Of a DNA stretch of 57,897 nucleotides, positions 17,408 through 25,958 are shown piece by piece (positions within the stretch are counted from its first letter, which is position 1; each line of letters opens with the position of its first letter). Made by a program: the position numbers and the translations under genes. The stretch spans positions 1 to 57,897 of the forward strand of contig JOFO01000059.1 in the NCBI GenBank assembly GCA_000721275.1, in the 5' to 3' direction. This stretch comes from Microtetraspora glauca. Its GTDB lineage: Bacteria; Actinomycetota; Actinomycetes; Streptomycetales; Streptomycetaceae. Under the pieces are notes generated by a model. That model worked only from the letters and a program-made list of their open reading frames with translations. It ran no database searches and had not been told where the DNA came from.

Positions 17408-19483
17408 ATGACCCCCCGCACCATCCGAAGCGCTTCCCCCTTCCGCCGGACACGCCGCCTCGGTCTCGTGTCCCTCCTCCTCGCCCTCGCGGCCGTGCTG
17501 TTCGGCGCGGCGCCGGTCCCCGCCGCCGGCGCCCCGTGGTGGGAGCCGGCCGCCCGGCCCGCGCCCGACGCGCAGGTCAACGCCACGGGCGCGCCGTTCA
17601 CCGGCACCGACGCCCAGGGGCGGGTGCGCGGCTTCGTCGACGCCCACAACCACGTGATGTCCAACGAGGGCTTCGGCGGCCGGCTGATCTGCGGCAAGCC
17701 GTTCTCCCCGGCCGGCGTCGCCGACGCCCTGAAGGACTGCCCGGAGCACTATCCGGACGGCTCCGGCGCGCTCTTCGAGAACCTGACCGGCGGCGCGAAC
17801 GGGAAGCACGACCCGGACGGCTGGCCCACCTTCGCCGACTGGCCGGCCCACGACTCGCTGACCCACCAGCAGAACTACTACGCCTGGCTGGAGCGCGCGT
17901 GGCGCGGCGGCCAGCGCGTCCTCGTCAACGACCTCGTGTCCAACGGGCTGTTGTGCTCGCTGATGCCCCGCGACCGCGGCTGCGACGAGATGGAGGCCAT
18001 CCGGCTGGAGGCCCGCAAGACGTACGAGATGCAGGACTACGTCGACGCGATGTTCGGCGGCCCGGGCAAGGGCTGGTTCCGCGTCGTCACCAGCGCCGAC
18101 CAGGCACGGTCGGTGATCGAGCAGGGCAAGCTGGCGGTGGTGCTCGGCGTGGAGACCTCGGAGCCGTTCGGCTGCAAGCAGATCCTCGACGTGGCCCAGT
18201 GCGACCAGGCGGACATCGACCGCGGCCTGGACGAGCTGTACGGGCTCGGGGTGCGCAGCATGTTCCTGTGCCACAAGTTCGACAACGCGCTGTGCGGCGT
18301 CCGCTTCGACAGCGGCACGACGGGCGTGGCGGTGAACATCGGCCAGTTCCTGTCCACCGGCACCTTCTGGGCGACCGAGAAGTGCGCGGGTCCGCAGCAG
18401 GACAACCCGATCGGGCTCATGGCGCCGCCCGCCATGGCGGAGAAGCTGCCGGCGGGGGTGAGCGTGCCGGCCTACGCCTCGGACGCCCGCTGCAACACCA
18501 GGGGCCTGACCCGCCTGGGCGAGTACGCGCTCCGCGGCATGATGGAGCGGGGCATGATGCTGGAGCTCGACCACATGAGCGTGAAGGCGGCCGGCCGGGC
18601 GCTGGACATCCTGGAGGCCGAGGAGTACCCGGGCGTGCTCTCCACGCACAGCTGGATGGACCTCGACTGGACCGAACGGCTCTACAAGCTGGGCGGGTTC
18701 ACCGCGCCGTACATGCACGGCGCCGGCGGCTTCATCGGCGAGGCCGGCGCGAAGGCGGAGCTGCGCGACAAGTACGGCGTGGGCCTCGGGTACGGCACCG
18801 ACATGAACGGCGTCGGCGGCTGGCCCGGCCCGGTCGGCCCGGACGCGCCGAACGCGGTCACGTACCCGTACCGCAGCTTCGACGGCGGCACCGTCCTCGA
18901 CCGCCAGGTGACCGGCGAGCGGACCTGGGACCTCAACACGGACGGCGCCGCGCACGCGGGCCTGGTGCCGGACTGGATCGAGCAGATCCGGCTCACCCCG
19001 GGCGGCCCCGAGGTCATCGCGGACCTGGCGCTCGGCGCGGAGTCGTACCTGCGGACGTGGCGGGCGACCGAACGGCACGAGCCGGGCGAGAACCTGGCCG
19101 AGGGCAGGCCGAGTTCGGCCAGCTCCAGCGAGTGGCACCCGTTCACCAGCTACGCGCCGGGACGCGCCTTCGACGGCGACGCGGAGTCGCGCTGGGCGAG
19201 CGACTGGTCGGACGACCAGTGGCTGCGGGTGGACCTGGGCGAGGTCCGGCGGATCGGCCGGGTGACGCTGGACTGGGAACGGGCCCACGCCCGGAAGTAC
19301 CGGATCGAGGTGTCGGAGGACGGCACCGTCTGGCGGACGGTGTGGTCGACGGAGGCGGGGGACGGCGGTTACGACACCGCCGTGTTCGCCTCCACGCCCG
19401 CCCGGTACGTACGGATCCAGGGGGAGCGGCGGGCCACGCAGTGGGGTTACTCGCTCCACGAGGTGAAGGTCACCCGCTCCTGA
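17408..19483 (+). CDS. Secreted amidohydrolase-superfamily protein with C-terminal discoidin (F5/8C) domain
   Basis: A 691-aa exported metal-dependent hydrolase; substrate unknown. Signal peptide 1-40 (RRTRR, LLLALAAVLFGAA, PAAGA). Metal ligands of a TIM-barrel amidohydrolase are seen: VDAHNH (D78, H80, H82), Glu in VVLGVETSE, His in LELDHMSVK and LSTHSWMD, Asp in GYGTDMNG. Conserved Cys residues suggest disulfides. About residues 575-690 form a discoidin/CBM32-like domain (FDGDAESRWASDW, WLRVDLGEVRRIGRVTLDWE) for carbohydrate or surface binding. The ATG has GGAGG ten bases upstream. A strong hairpin follows. Confidence 0.88.
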   Translation: MTPRTIRSASPFRRTRRLGLVSLLLALAAVLFGAAPVPAAGAPWWEPAARPAPDAQVNATGAPFTGTDAQGRVRGFVDAHNHVMSNEGFGGRLICGKPFSPAGVADALKDCPEHYPDGSGALFENLTGGANGKHDPDGWPTFADWPAHDSLTHQQNYYAWLERAWRGGQRVLVNDLVSNGLLCSLMPRDRGCDEMEAIRLEARKTYEMQDYVDAMFGGPGKGWFRVVTSADQARSVIEQGKLAVVLGVETSEPFGCKQILDVAQCDQADIDRGLDELYGLGVRSMFLCHKFDNALCGVRFDSGTTGVAVNIGQFLSTGTFWATEKCAGPQQDNPIGLMAPPAMAEKLPAGVSVPAYASDARCNTRGLTRLGEYALRGMMERGMMLELDHMSVKAAGRALDILEAEEYPGVLSTHSWMDLDWTERLYKLGGFTAPYMHGAGGFIGEAGAKAELRDKYGVGLGYGTDMNGVGGWPGPVGPDAPNAVTYPYRSFDGGTVLDRQVTGERTWDLNTDGAAHAGLVPDWIEQIRLTPGGPEVIADLALGAESYLRTWRATERHEPGENLAEGRPSSASSSEWHPFTSYAPGRAFDGDAESRWASDWSDDQWLRVDLGEVRRIGRVTLDWERAHARKYRIEVSEDGTVWRTVWSTEAGDGGYDTAVFASTPARYVRIQGERRATQWGYSLHEVKVTRS

Positions 19484-19501
19484 CTCGCACACACAAGGAA
19501 G

Positions 19502-19529
19502 CGGCCGGATCGGGAGACCGATCCGGCCG
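19502..19529. terminator. Bidirectional terminator hairpin
   Basis: Perfect 12-bp stem (19502-19513 with 19518-19529) and a GAGA tetraloop, between convergent genes. Confidence 0.88.
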
Positions 19530-19549
19530 GTTCCGTACGTGAGGATCCG

Positions 19550-20830
19550 TCAGTTCGGTGTCGGCGAGGTCCAGTCGGCGGGGACGCGGGCGAGCCGGAC
19601 GCGCTGGGGGTGGTCGCCGACCGCCACGGTCGCTATCCGCTCGCCGGTGGCGAAGTCGATGGCGCTGACCCGGTCGGCGCCGCTCTCCGAGACGACGCAG
19701 GCGCGCCCGTCGCCGCTCACGGTCGCCCAGTACGGCTTGCTCGCGGGCACGAGCGGGCCCTGGGCCAGGGTCTCGCGGTCCACGACGGTGGCGTAGTCGT
19801 CCATGGTGCCGGCCACGCAGAGCTTGCGCCCGTCGGGACTGATCGAGAGGCCGTGGTGGCGGGAGTCGTTGACCCAGCGGGTGCGGTCGGGGTCGGTGGT
19901 GGGGCTGCCCGGCAGGTTCTTGAGGCGGGTGACGCGGTCGGCCTCCACGTCGTACTCGAGGAATCCGCCCAGGAACGAGACCTGGAAGTACAGCTTCTTC
20001 TCGTCGGGGGTGAAGACGAGCGGGCGGACGGCGTCGGAGAGGTCGTCGCGGCCGAAGGCGTCGAGGCGGGAGCGCATGTCGATGACGCGGACCGTCTCGA
20101 AGGTGGTGGCGTCGACGACGGTGATCCGCCGGTCGCCCTTGGTCCAGTCGAGCCACGGCGCGTCGAGGGCGGTGGTGACCTCGCCGATGGACATGTTCCA
20201 GAGGCGTCCGTCGGAGGTGAAGACGTTCTCGTGGGGCTTGTCGCCGGTCCTGAAGCTGCCGAGTTCGCGGCCGGTGGCGATGTCGAGGACGTGGACGGTG
20301 TTGGCGGTGGACGCGGAGACGGCGACGCGGGTGCCGTCGGGCGAGACGGCCATGTGGTCGGAGCGGTAACCGTCCACGGGGAACCGCCAGTTGATCCGGC
20401 CGGTACGGAGGTCGAGCGAGACGACGTCGGCGAAGCTGGGGCGCGAGACGACCATCGCGGCACCGTCGGGCGTGGCGTACATGTCGTCCACGAACTGGTC
20501 GTGACCCTCGCCCGGGCCGTTGCGGACACCGAGGAAGAAGGCGAGCTTCACGGGGTTGAGGTGGATCTCCCGCAGGCGCTCCTCCTTGTCGGGGATGACG
20601 TTCACCCGGCCGATGCGGTGGAAGTCGCCGCGGGCGGCGATGACGTCGGCGGTGCCGTCCCAGTTGTTGCCGACGAACATCACCTCGCGCAGCGGGGCTT
20701 CCGCGGCGGGGGCGGGGGCCGTCGCCGGGGGCGCGGCGACGGCCGGGGCGAGGAGGGTGAGGGAGGCCGTGACGGAGGCGGCGAGCGCGACCGCGAGGCG
20801 GCGGGTCCGGGTCGTACGTGCCGAGGGCAT
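19550..20830 (-). CDS. Secreted YncE-like beta-propeller protein
   Basis: A 426-aa exported seven-bladed propeller of the YVTN/YncE type. Signal peptide 1-31 (TRTRR, hydrophobic core, AVAA-P). Blade motifs: VSPDGTRVAVSASTANTVHVLD, FTPDEKKLYFQVSF, ISPDGRKLCVAGTMDD, VSGDGRACVVSES, and a C-terminal FATGERIATVAVGDHPQ. Such proteins bind ligands or partners extracellularly; catalytic activity is not indicated. The ATG has AGAGAGG nine bases upstream. Its promoter carries 11-base repeats close to the PhoP (PHO box) consensus, so phosphate-limitation control is possible. Confidence 0.85.
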   Translation of the reverse strand: MPSARTTRTRRLAVALAASVTASLTLLAPAVAAPPATAPAPAAEAPLREVMFVGNNWDGTADVIAARGDFHRIGRVNVIPDKEERLREIHLNPVKLAFFLGVRNGPGEGHDQFVDDMYATPDGAAMVVSRPSFADVVSLDLRTGRINWRFPVDGYRSDHMAVSPDGTRVAVSASTANTVHVLDIATGRELGSFRTGDKPHENVFTSDGRLWNMSIGEVTTALDAPWLDWTKGDRRITVVDATTFETVRVIDMRSRLDAFGRDDLSDAVRPLVFTPDEKKLYFQVSFLGGFLEYDVEADRVTRLKNLPGSPTTDPDRTRWVNDSRHHGLSISPDGRKLCVAGTMDDYATVVDRETLAQGPLVPASKPYWATVSGDGRACVVSESGADRVSAIDFATGERIATVAVGDHPQRVRLARVPADWTSPTPN

Positions 20831-20861
20831 GGGGGTGCCTCTCTTTCCTTGGCGCAACGGG

Positions 20862-20890
20862 AACTTACCGGAGGTAACCCGCAGGTAACC
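20862..20890 (-). promoter_or_regulatory. PHO-box-like direct repeats and -10 upstream of the beta-propeller gene
   Basis: On the minus strand two adjacent 11-base units, GGTTACCTGCG and GGTTACCTCCG (plus coordinates about 20869-20890), match the Streptomyces PHO-box unit G(G/T)TCAYYYR(G/C)G at 10 and 9 of 11 positions. They end just before TAAGTT (20862-20867), a good -10, 25 bases from a plausible transcription start to the ATG. Confidence 0.5.
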
Positions 20891-21008
20891 ACGGACCCGT
20901 CCCACCCACAAGACGTCTTCGCACCCCCGTTCCCCACCCCTCCCGCGCACCGGGCGCGGCGGATGCGGGATCATGGAACCGTCACCCGCAGAAGGGACGG
21001 AACGGACG

Positions 21009-21608
21009 ATGAGGCACCGCAGTGTCGCGGACCTGATGACCCCCACGGCGGTCGCGGTCCAGCGCGGGACCCCGTTCAAGGAGATCGCGCGGCTCCTCGA
21101 CGAGTACGGCATCACGGCGGTACCGGTCGTCGACGAGGAGAACCGGCCGGTGGGCGTGGTCTCCGAGGCGGACCTGCTGCGCCGGCACACCGCCAAGGAC
21201 GGCCCCAGCACCGCCGAGGCCATGATGTCCAGCCCGGTGCACACCGCCCGCCCGTCCTGGACGGCGGTCGAGGCGGCGCGGCTGATGGAGCGGCACCGGG
21301 TGAAGCGGCTGCCGGTCGTGGACGCGGGCGGGCGGCTCATCGGCGTGCTCAGCCGCAGCGACCTGCTCCAGCTGTTCCTGCGCCGGGACCGCTCGATCCA
21401 GGAGGAGATCCGCGAGGACGTGGTCGTCCGGATCCTGGGCCTCTCCCCCGCCGCCGTCCACATCGATGTCGACGAGGGCCGGGTCACCCTCAGCGGGACC
21501 GTCGGCCGCGCGGACCTCGTCCCGCTGCTGCGGCGCCTGTGCGAGTCCGTGGACGGGGTCGTGGAGGTCGTCGACCACCTGGTCGTGGAGCCCCCCGGGG
21601 AGGAGTAG
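21009..21608 (+). CDS. CBS-pair protein with C-terminal BON domain
   Basis: A 199-aa cytoplasmic sensor-type protein. Two CBS motifs (about 3-60 and 70-125: YGITAVPVVDEENRPVGVVSEADLL and HRVKRLPVVDAGGRLIGVLSRSDLL) form an adenosyl-nucleotide-binding Bateman module; residues about 135-195 are a BON domain (VHIDVDEGRVTLSGTVGR, VDGVVEVVDHL). Many actinobacterial copies are linked to dormancy or energy stress. The start at MRHRSVADLM follows GAAGGGACGG; a longer frame starts 12 codons earlier without a ribosome site. Divergent from the beta-propeller gene. Confidence 0.9.
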   Translation: MRHRSVADLMTPTAVAVQRGTPFKEIARLLDEYGITAVPVVDEENRPVGVVSEADLLRRHTAKDGPSTAEAMMSSPVHTARPSWTAVEAARLMERHRVKRLPVVDAGGRLIGVLSRSDLLQLFLRRDRSIQEEIREDVVVRILGLSPAAVHIDVDEGRVTLSGTVGRADLVPLLRRLCESVDGVVEVVDHLVVEPPGEE

Positions 21609-21634
21609 GGCGGACGGCGGCAGCGCGTACGCAG

Positions 21635-21658
21635 CACGGCCCCCGGACGGGGGCCGTG
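21635..21658. terminator. Bidirectional terminator hairpin
   Basis: Perfect 10-bp stem (21635-21644 with 21649-21658) with GGAC loop, between the convergent CBS-BON and DUF1876 genes. Confidence 0.8.
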
Positions 21659-21685
21659 GCATGGGTGCCGGTGGCGGCGGGCTCC

Positions 21686-21985
21686 TCAGGAGACCGCCTC
21701 CGGCCAGCCGTACCCGGGGCCGGTGCGTTTCGGTACGGTCCCGGCGCCGGCCGCGTCCATCTCCCGGTTCGCCTCCCTCATGAGCTTGCCCGCCAGGTCC
21801 TTCATGGCCCGGCTCGCGGCCAGCTCGTCCCCGATGATCGGTACGTCGGTGTCCGCCGGGTTGCAGCGGGCCGTGCCGTGCCCGGTGAAGGTCGCGGTCC
21901 CCGTGTCGAGGCGGGCCTCGGCCCTGGTCCTGCCCGCGTCCTCGCTGAGTTCCAGGCCGACCCTCCATTCCAGGTTCCGTGTCAT
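21686..21985 (-). CDS. DUF1876 (dsRBD-like fold) protein
   Basis: A 99-aa protein of the DUF1876 family common in Streptomyces, often next to stress-related genes. Readable marks: WRVGLELSEDAGRTRAEARLDTG at the N-terminus, HGTARCNPADTDVPIIGDELAASRAM and the C-terminal GPGYGWPEAVS. The ATG has GAGGAGG upstream. Biochemical role unknown; the family name rests on pattern recall, not a search. Confidence 0.82.
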   Translation of the reverse strand: MTRNLEWRVGLELSEDAGRTRAEARLDTGTATFTGHGTARCNPADTDVPIIGDELAASRAMKDLAGKLMREANREMDAAGAGTVPKRTGPGYGWPEAVS

Positions 21986-22185
21986 GGTCTGCCTCCTCGC
22001 ATGCCGCCGGGCGCCGCCGGAGCCGTACGGGCCCGGGGCGCCGCTCCCCCGTTCTTCCAGGATCCGCCCGCGACGGCGCCGGCGCACGCGCGGCGGCCCC
22101 CGGGGACCGGGCGGAGGCGCGTGTTCCGCCATGGAGGGGCGGGAACCACCCCCGGCACGGACACTTCACGCGAAGGGGAACCGCT

Positions 22186-22575
22186 ATGGCCGGCCGGTTA
22201 GGCGCGCGCAGACGGCTGGAGGTGCTCCAGGTGGCCGTCGCCGGCCTGGGGGTCCCCGCGAGCCTGGGCGCCGGCGTCCTGCTGAACGCGACCGGCCTGC
22301 ACGTCGGCGCCGGACTCGCGGCGACCGCGCTCGTCCTGATGGCGACGGCCACCGCGCTCGCGAAACTGGACGCGCTGCTGTCCCGCTACCCCGCGCCGCC
22401 GTCGCAGCGGCACCGCCACGTCCGGGGCGCGGACGCGGCGGGCATGGCGGAAGCGGCGGGAGCGGTGTACGGGGCGGACACCGCCGACGGGGCCGGCGGG
22501 GCCGAGAGAGCGGAGGGGACGGAGGGGGCGGGCCCGGACGGCGCGCGGCGCGACCCCGGGGACGGCCTTCCCTGA
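22186..22575 (+). CDS. Small hypothetical membrane protein
   Basis: A 129-aa protein with a basic N-terminus (GARRRLEVL), two hydrophobic segments (about 16-34 and 43-62, rich in Ala/Leu/Val), and a low-complexity tail rich in Ala, Gly, Glu and Asp (about 80-129). GAAGGGG precedes the ATG. The tail looks unconstrained and ends four bases from the convergent gene. No family recognised; function unknown. Confidence 0.6.
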   Translation: MAGRLGARRRLEVLQVAVAGLGVPASLGAGVLLNATGLHVGAGLAATALVLMATATALAKLDALLSRYPAPPSQRHRHVRGADAAGMAEAAGAVYGADTADGAGGAERAEGTEGAGPDGARRDPGDGLP

Positions 22576-22579
22576 CCGG

Positions 22580-23221
22580 TCAGCCGGACGCGGGCCGGTC
22601 GGACGCGGGCCGGTCGGGCGCGGTGTGCGCGAGGAGGAACTCGGTCGCGCCGGCGATGGCCTCCGCGTAGCTGGCGTGGACCGGCTCGGACTCCCACTCC
22701 TGCTGGTCGGCGGCGGTCGCGGTGAACCACCAGGCGTCGGCCTCCGCGTCGTGGTGGACGACGGCGGTGCCGCCCGCGTAGTGCAGCGGAATGGACTCGC
22801 TGGCGGTCTTCCGGACCACGGCGTGGGGCCACTTCAGCCGCGCCGACTGCCGCTTGATGCCGCCCCAGGCGGCCCCGAGCTGCGCGTAGGTCGCGCCGCT
22901 GCGGCCGGCGACGGTGGCGGCGCTCTCGGCGAGCCGGTCCACGGACTGCTTGGCCTCGTACAGCGCGCGGAGGAGCGCGAGCTGCACGTCGGGCGCCGCC
23001 ATCAGGACGGGGTCGGGGGTCTTGCCGGCGGCGCGGTAGGCCAGCAGGCGGGTCGAGATGCGGTCCGCCAGGTCGCGGACCGCGTCGTGGATGCGCTCGT
23101 CCATGGTGAACGCGTCGTCATGCGCGGGCTCGTTCCACGGCGGGTCCACCAGGTCCGCGAAGGCGGCCCAGAAGTCGTCGTCGGTCTTGTCGGGAGTCGG
23201 GATCCCCATCGCATCGCTCAT
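22580..23221 (-). CDS. Hypothetical protein with a helix-turn-helix-like segment, likely autoregulated
   Basis: A 213-aa cytoplasmic protein of unknown function. Residues about 40-110 are helical (MDERIHDAVRDLADRISTRLLAYR, LALLRALYEAKQSVDRLAES); residues about 111-135 read ATYAQLGAAWGGIKRQSARLK, resembling the sigma-region-4/AsnC-type HTH seen in (G)ASWAQIGAALGVSRQAA motifs. A C-terminal part has aromatic-rich WWFTATAADQQEWE. No Shine-Dalgarno: TACGCT lies six bases before the ATG (leaderless), and two 18-bp palindromes cover its promoter. A second candidate start, MGIPTPD, lies at 23209. Confidence 0.72.
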   Translation of the reverse strand: MSDAMGIPTPDKTDDDFWAAFADLVDPPWNEPAHDDAFTMDERIHDAVRDLADRISTRLLAYRAAGKTPDPVLMAAPDVQLALLRALYEAKQSVDRLAESAATVAGRSGATYAQLGAAWGGIKRQSARLKWPHAVVRKTASESIPLHYAGGTAVVHHDAEADAWWFTATAADQQEWESEPVHASYAEAIAGATEFLLAHTAPDRPASDRPASG

Positions 23222-23222
23222 G

Positions 23223-23269
23223 CGACAAGCGTACCTGTCGGCGGGTGATTTCGACAGGAAATACTGTCG
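23223..23269 (-). promoter_or_regulatory. Promoter with two 18-bp palindromes (CGACA..TGTCG)
   Basis: CGACAAGCGTACCTGTCG (23223-23240) and CGACAGGAAATACTGTCG (23252-23269) are near-identical inverted repeats with centres 29 bases apart. The first contains the minus-strand -10 TACGCT; the second covers the -35 side. This is a textbook repressor layout, probably for the HTH-containing protein it precedes. Confidence 0.7.
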
Positions 23270-23402
23270 GCGATTCGAATGGGTCCGTCTCCGGCGCGCA
23301 CGCGGGGCCCGGTCCCTCCGTGAGCCCGCGCTCCCCGCCCGGGCTCCCGCCCGCCGACGCGGCGTCTGCCGGTGACGCGGTCCGGTGTGGGACGGTGGGG
23401 GC

Positions 23403-24356
23403 ATGCCGGTTCCCGTGATCCTCGACTGCGACCCCGGTCACGACGACGCCTTCGCCCTCCTCCTCGCCGCCGCCCACCCCGCCGTCGACCTGCTCGCCGT
23501 CACCACCGTCGCGGGCAACCAGACCGTGGAGAAGACCACGCTCAACGCCCGGCGGGTGTGCGCGGCGGCCGGCATCCGGGGGGTGCCGATCGCCGCGGGC
23601 CGCGACCGGCCGCTGCGCGGACCGGGCCGGGTCGCCGCGGACATCCACGGCGCCTCGGGGCTGGACGGGCCCGGCTTCGGCGCGGCCGAGCCCGACGTGC
23701 CGCAGGACCCGCGCGACGCGCTGACGCTGCTCCGGGAGACGCTGCTGGCGCACCCGGAGCCGGTGACGCTCGTGCCGACCGGGCCGCTCACCAACATCGC
23801 GGTGCTGCTGCTCGCGCACCCCGAGCTCGCCGCCCGCGTCGAGCGGATCGTGCTCATGGGCGGCTCGACGGAGCGGGGGAACACCACGCCCGCGGCCGAG
23901 TTCAACGTCCTGTGCGACCCGGAGGCCGCCGACATCGTCCTCCGCAGCGGGCTGCCGGTCACGATGTTCGGCCTCAACGCCACCCACCAGGTGCGGGCCA
24001 CGCCCGACGTGATCGCCCGGATCGCCGCCCTGGGGACCCCGCTGAGCCGGCTCTGCGTCGAACTGCTCACCTACTTCTCCTCCACCTACCGCGAGGTGTT
24101 CGGTTTCGACGCGCCGCCGCTGCACGATCCGCTGACCGTCGCCCATCTGATCGACCCCGGCCTGGCCCGGCTGGTGCGGGCGGCGGTGACGGTGGAGCTG
24201 AACGGCACCTACACCCGGGGCGCCACGGTGGTCGACCTGCACGGGGTGACCGGCCTGCCGGCCGCCGTCGACGTGGCGACGCACGTCGACGCGGACCGCT
24301 TCTGGGACCTGATCGTCGACGCCGTACGCGTCCTCGGCGGGCCCGCCGGCCCCTGA
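23403..24356 (+). CDS. Inosine/uridine-preferring nucleoside hydrolase
   Basis: A 317-aa IUNH-family enzyme that hydrolyses the N-glycosidic bond of ribonucleosides for salvage. The Ca-binding signature DCDPGHDD starts at residue 8; further marks are VTTVAGNQTVEKT, LVPTGPLTNIA, VLMGGS, FNVLCDPEAADIVL and the catalytic His in PPLHDPLTVAHLI near residue 240. Cytoplasmic. The start is chosen at MPVPVILDCDPG; GACGGT lies six bases before it and a purine-rich GGTGGGGG overlaps, so leaderless and led translation are both possible. It shares an intergenic region with the divergent HTH-containing gene. Confidence 0.92.
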   Translation: MPVPVILDCDPGHDDAFALLLAAAHPAVDLLAVTTVAGNQTVEKTTLNARRVCAAAGIRGVPIAAGRDRPLRGPGRVAADIHGASGLDGPGFGAAEPDVPQDPRDALTLLRETLLAHPEPVTLVPTGPLTNIAVLLLAHPELAARVERIVLMGGSTERGNTTPAAEFNVLCDPEAADIVLRSGLPVTMFGLNATHQVRATPDVIARIAALGTPLSRLCVELLTYFSSTYREVFGFDAPPLHDPLTVAHLIDPGLARLVRAAVTVELNGTYTRGATVVDLHGVTGLPAAVDVATHVDADRFWDLIVDAVRVLGGPAGP

Positions 24357-24398
24357 ACCCGCCCGCATCACGGTCGGCGCCCCGGGCAGACGCCCTCC

Positions 24399-25958
24399 AT
24401 GAACGAACGCGCGCACACGGGTGACTCGTACTGGATGCGGACGGCCGCGCTGCCGTCCTTCGGCCCGCTCCGGGAGGACACGGAAGCGGACGCGGCGGTC
24501 GTCGGAAGCGGCATCGCCGGCCTCAGCACGGCGTGGGAGCTGGCCCGGGCGGGCCGGAGCGTCGTCGTCCTGGAGGGGGACCGCCTGGCGGGCGGCGTCA
24601 CCGGGCACACCACCGGCAAGCTCACCGCCCTGCACACGGCCGCCTACCACGGCCTGCGCGAGCGGCACGGCGAGGACGCCGCCCGCCGGTACGCGGCGTC
24701 CCAGAGCGCCGCCCTCCGGCACGTCCACGACGTGGCCGGCGAGCTGGGCATCGACTGCCGGCTGGAGCGGCGCCCGGCCTTCACCTACTGCGAGCGGGCC
24801 GACGGCGTCGACGCGCTGCGCGCCGAGGCGGAGGCGGCGCGCGCCGCCGGCCTCGACGCCTCCTTCGTCACCACGTCCGGCCTGCCGTTCCCGATCGCGG
24901 GCGCGGTCCGGGTGGACGACCAGGCCCAGTTCCATCCCCTCGCCTACCTGGGCGGACTCGTCGACGCGCTCGTCGCGCGCGGCGGCCGGATCCACGAGCG
25001 GACCCGCGTCACCGGCCTCGACCCGGACGGCGGCGACGACCTGCGCCCCTGCCGGCTCACCACCGACACCGGGGCCACCGTCTCCGCCCGGCACGTCGTG
25101 GTGGCCACCCACCACCCGGTGTTCGACCGCGCGGTGCTCGCCACCCGGCTCACCCAGCACCGCGACCTGGTCGTCGCGGGCGCGGTGCCCGCCGGCCTCG
25201 ACCCGGACGGCATGTACATCACGCAGGAGGGCGGCAAGAGGTCCGTCCGCACCGCGCCGCTCCCCGACGGCGACCGGCTGCTGATCGTCACCGGCGAGGT
25301 CTTCCAGCCCGGCACCGGGCACGACACCGAGGCCGGGTACGCCCGCCTCGAAGCGTGGGCCGCGCGGCACTTCCCCGGCTTCACGGCCACCCACCGGTGG
25401 GCGGCCCAGGACAACGCCGCCACCGACGACCTGCCGCTCATCGGCCGGATGCCCGGCCGCGGCGAGAACGTGTACGTCGCCACCGGCTTCGCCGGCTGGG
25501 GCATGACCGGCGGCGTCCTGGCCGGCATGGTCCTCGCCGGGCTCGTGGAGGGCGGCGACGACCCCTGGGACGGCCTGTACGACCCCGGTCGCGTCGGCTC
25601 CGTCCTGCGTACGGCCCCGGCCTTCGCCAAGGCCCAGTGGGACACCGGCAAGCACTTCGTCAAGGACCGGCTGGACAGCCTGGGCGACGGCACCGGGGGC
25701 CCGGTGAGCGAGCTGCGGCCCGGCGGCGCGACCGTCGTCCGCCACGGCGGCAAGCCCTGCGCCGTGCACCGCGACGACGAGGGCGCGCTGCACGCGGTGT
25801 CCGCCGTCTGCACCCACCTCGGCTGCCTGGTCGCCTTCAACCCGGCCGAACGCACCTGGGAGTGCCCCTGCCACGGCTCCCGCTTCGACCCCGACGGACG
25901 GATCCTCCAGGGGCCCGCGCTGCACCCGCTGGAGCGGATCGACCCGGACGAACTCTGA
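24399..25958 (+). CDS. FAD-dependent oxidoreductase fused to a Rieske [2Fe-2S] domain
   Basis: A 519-aa DAO-fold flavoprotein with a C-terminal Rieske domain. Residues 30-60 hold the dinucleotide motif (AAVVGSGIAGLSTAWELA) and GHTTGKLTALHT; residues about 330-380 hold the second FAD motif (DDLPLIGRMPG, VYVATGFAGWGMTGG). Residues about 430-515 are Rieske with CTHLGCLVAF and CPCHGSRFD (C-x-H ... C-x2-H). The arrangement fits the glycine/sarcosine-oxidase-like Rieske flavoproteins of soil bacteria; the substrate is unknown. Its last 122 bases overlap the antisense tail of the GCS2 gene. Confidence 0.92.
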   Translation: MNERAHTGDSYWMRTAALPSFGPLREDTEADAAVVGSGIAGLSTAWELARAGRSVVVLEGDRLAGGVTGHTTGKLTALHTAAYHGLRERHGEDAARRYAASQSAALRHVHDVAGELGIDCRLERRPAFTYCERADGVDALRAEAEAARAAGLDASFVTTSGLPFPIAGAVRVDDQAQFHPLAYLGGLVDALVARGGRIHERTRVTGLDPDGGDDLRPCRLTTDTGATVSARHVVVATHHPVFDRAVLATRLTQHRDLVVAGAVPAGLDPDGMYITQEGGKRSVRTAPLPDGDRLLIVTGEVFQPGTGHDTEAGYARLEAWAARHFPGFTATHRWAAQDNAATDDLPLIGRMPGRGENVYVATGFAGWGMTGGVLAGMVLAGLVEGGDDPWDGLYDPGRVGSVLRTAPAFAKAQWDTGKHFVKDRLDSLGDGTGGPVSELRPGGATVVRHGGKPCAVHRDDEGALHAVSAVCTHLGCLVAFNPAERTWECPCHGSRFDPDGRILQGPALHPLERIDPDEL

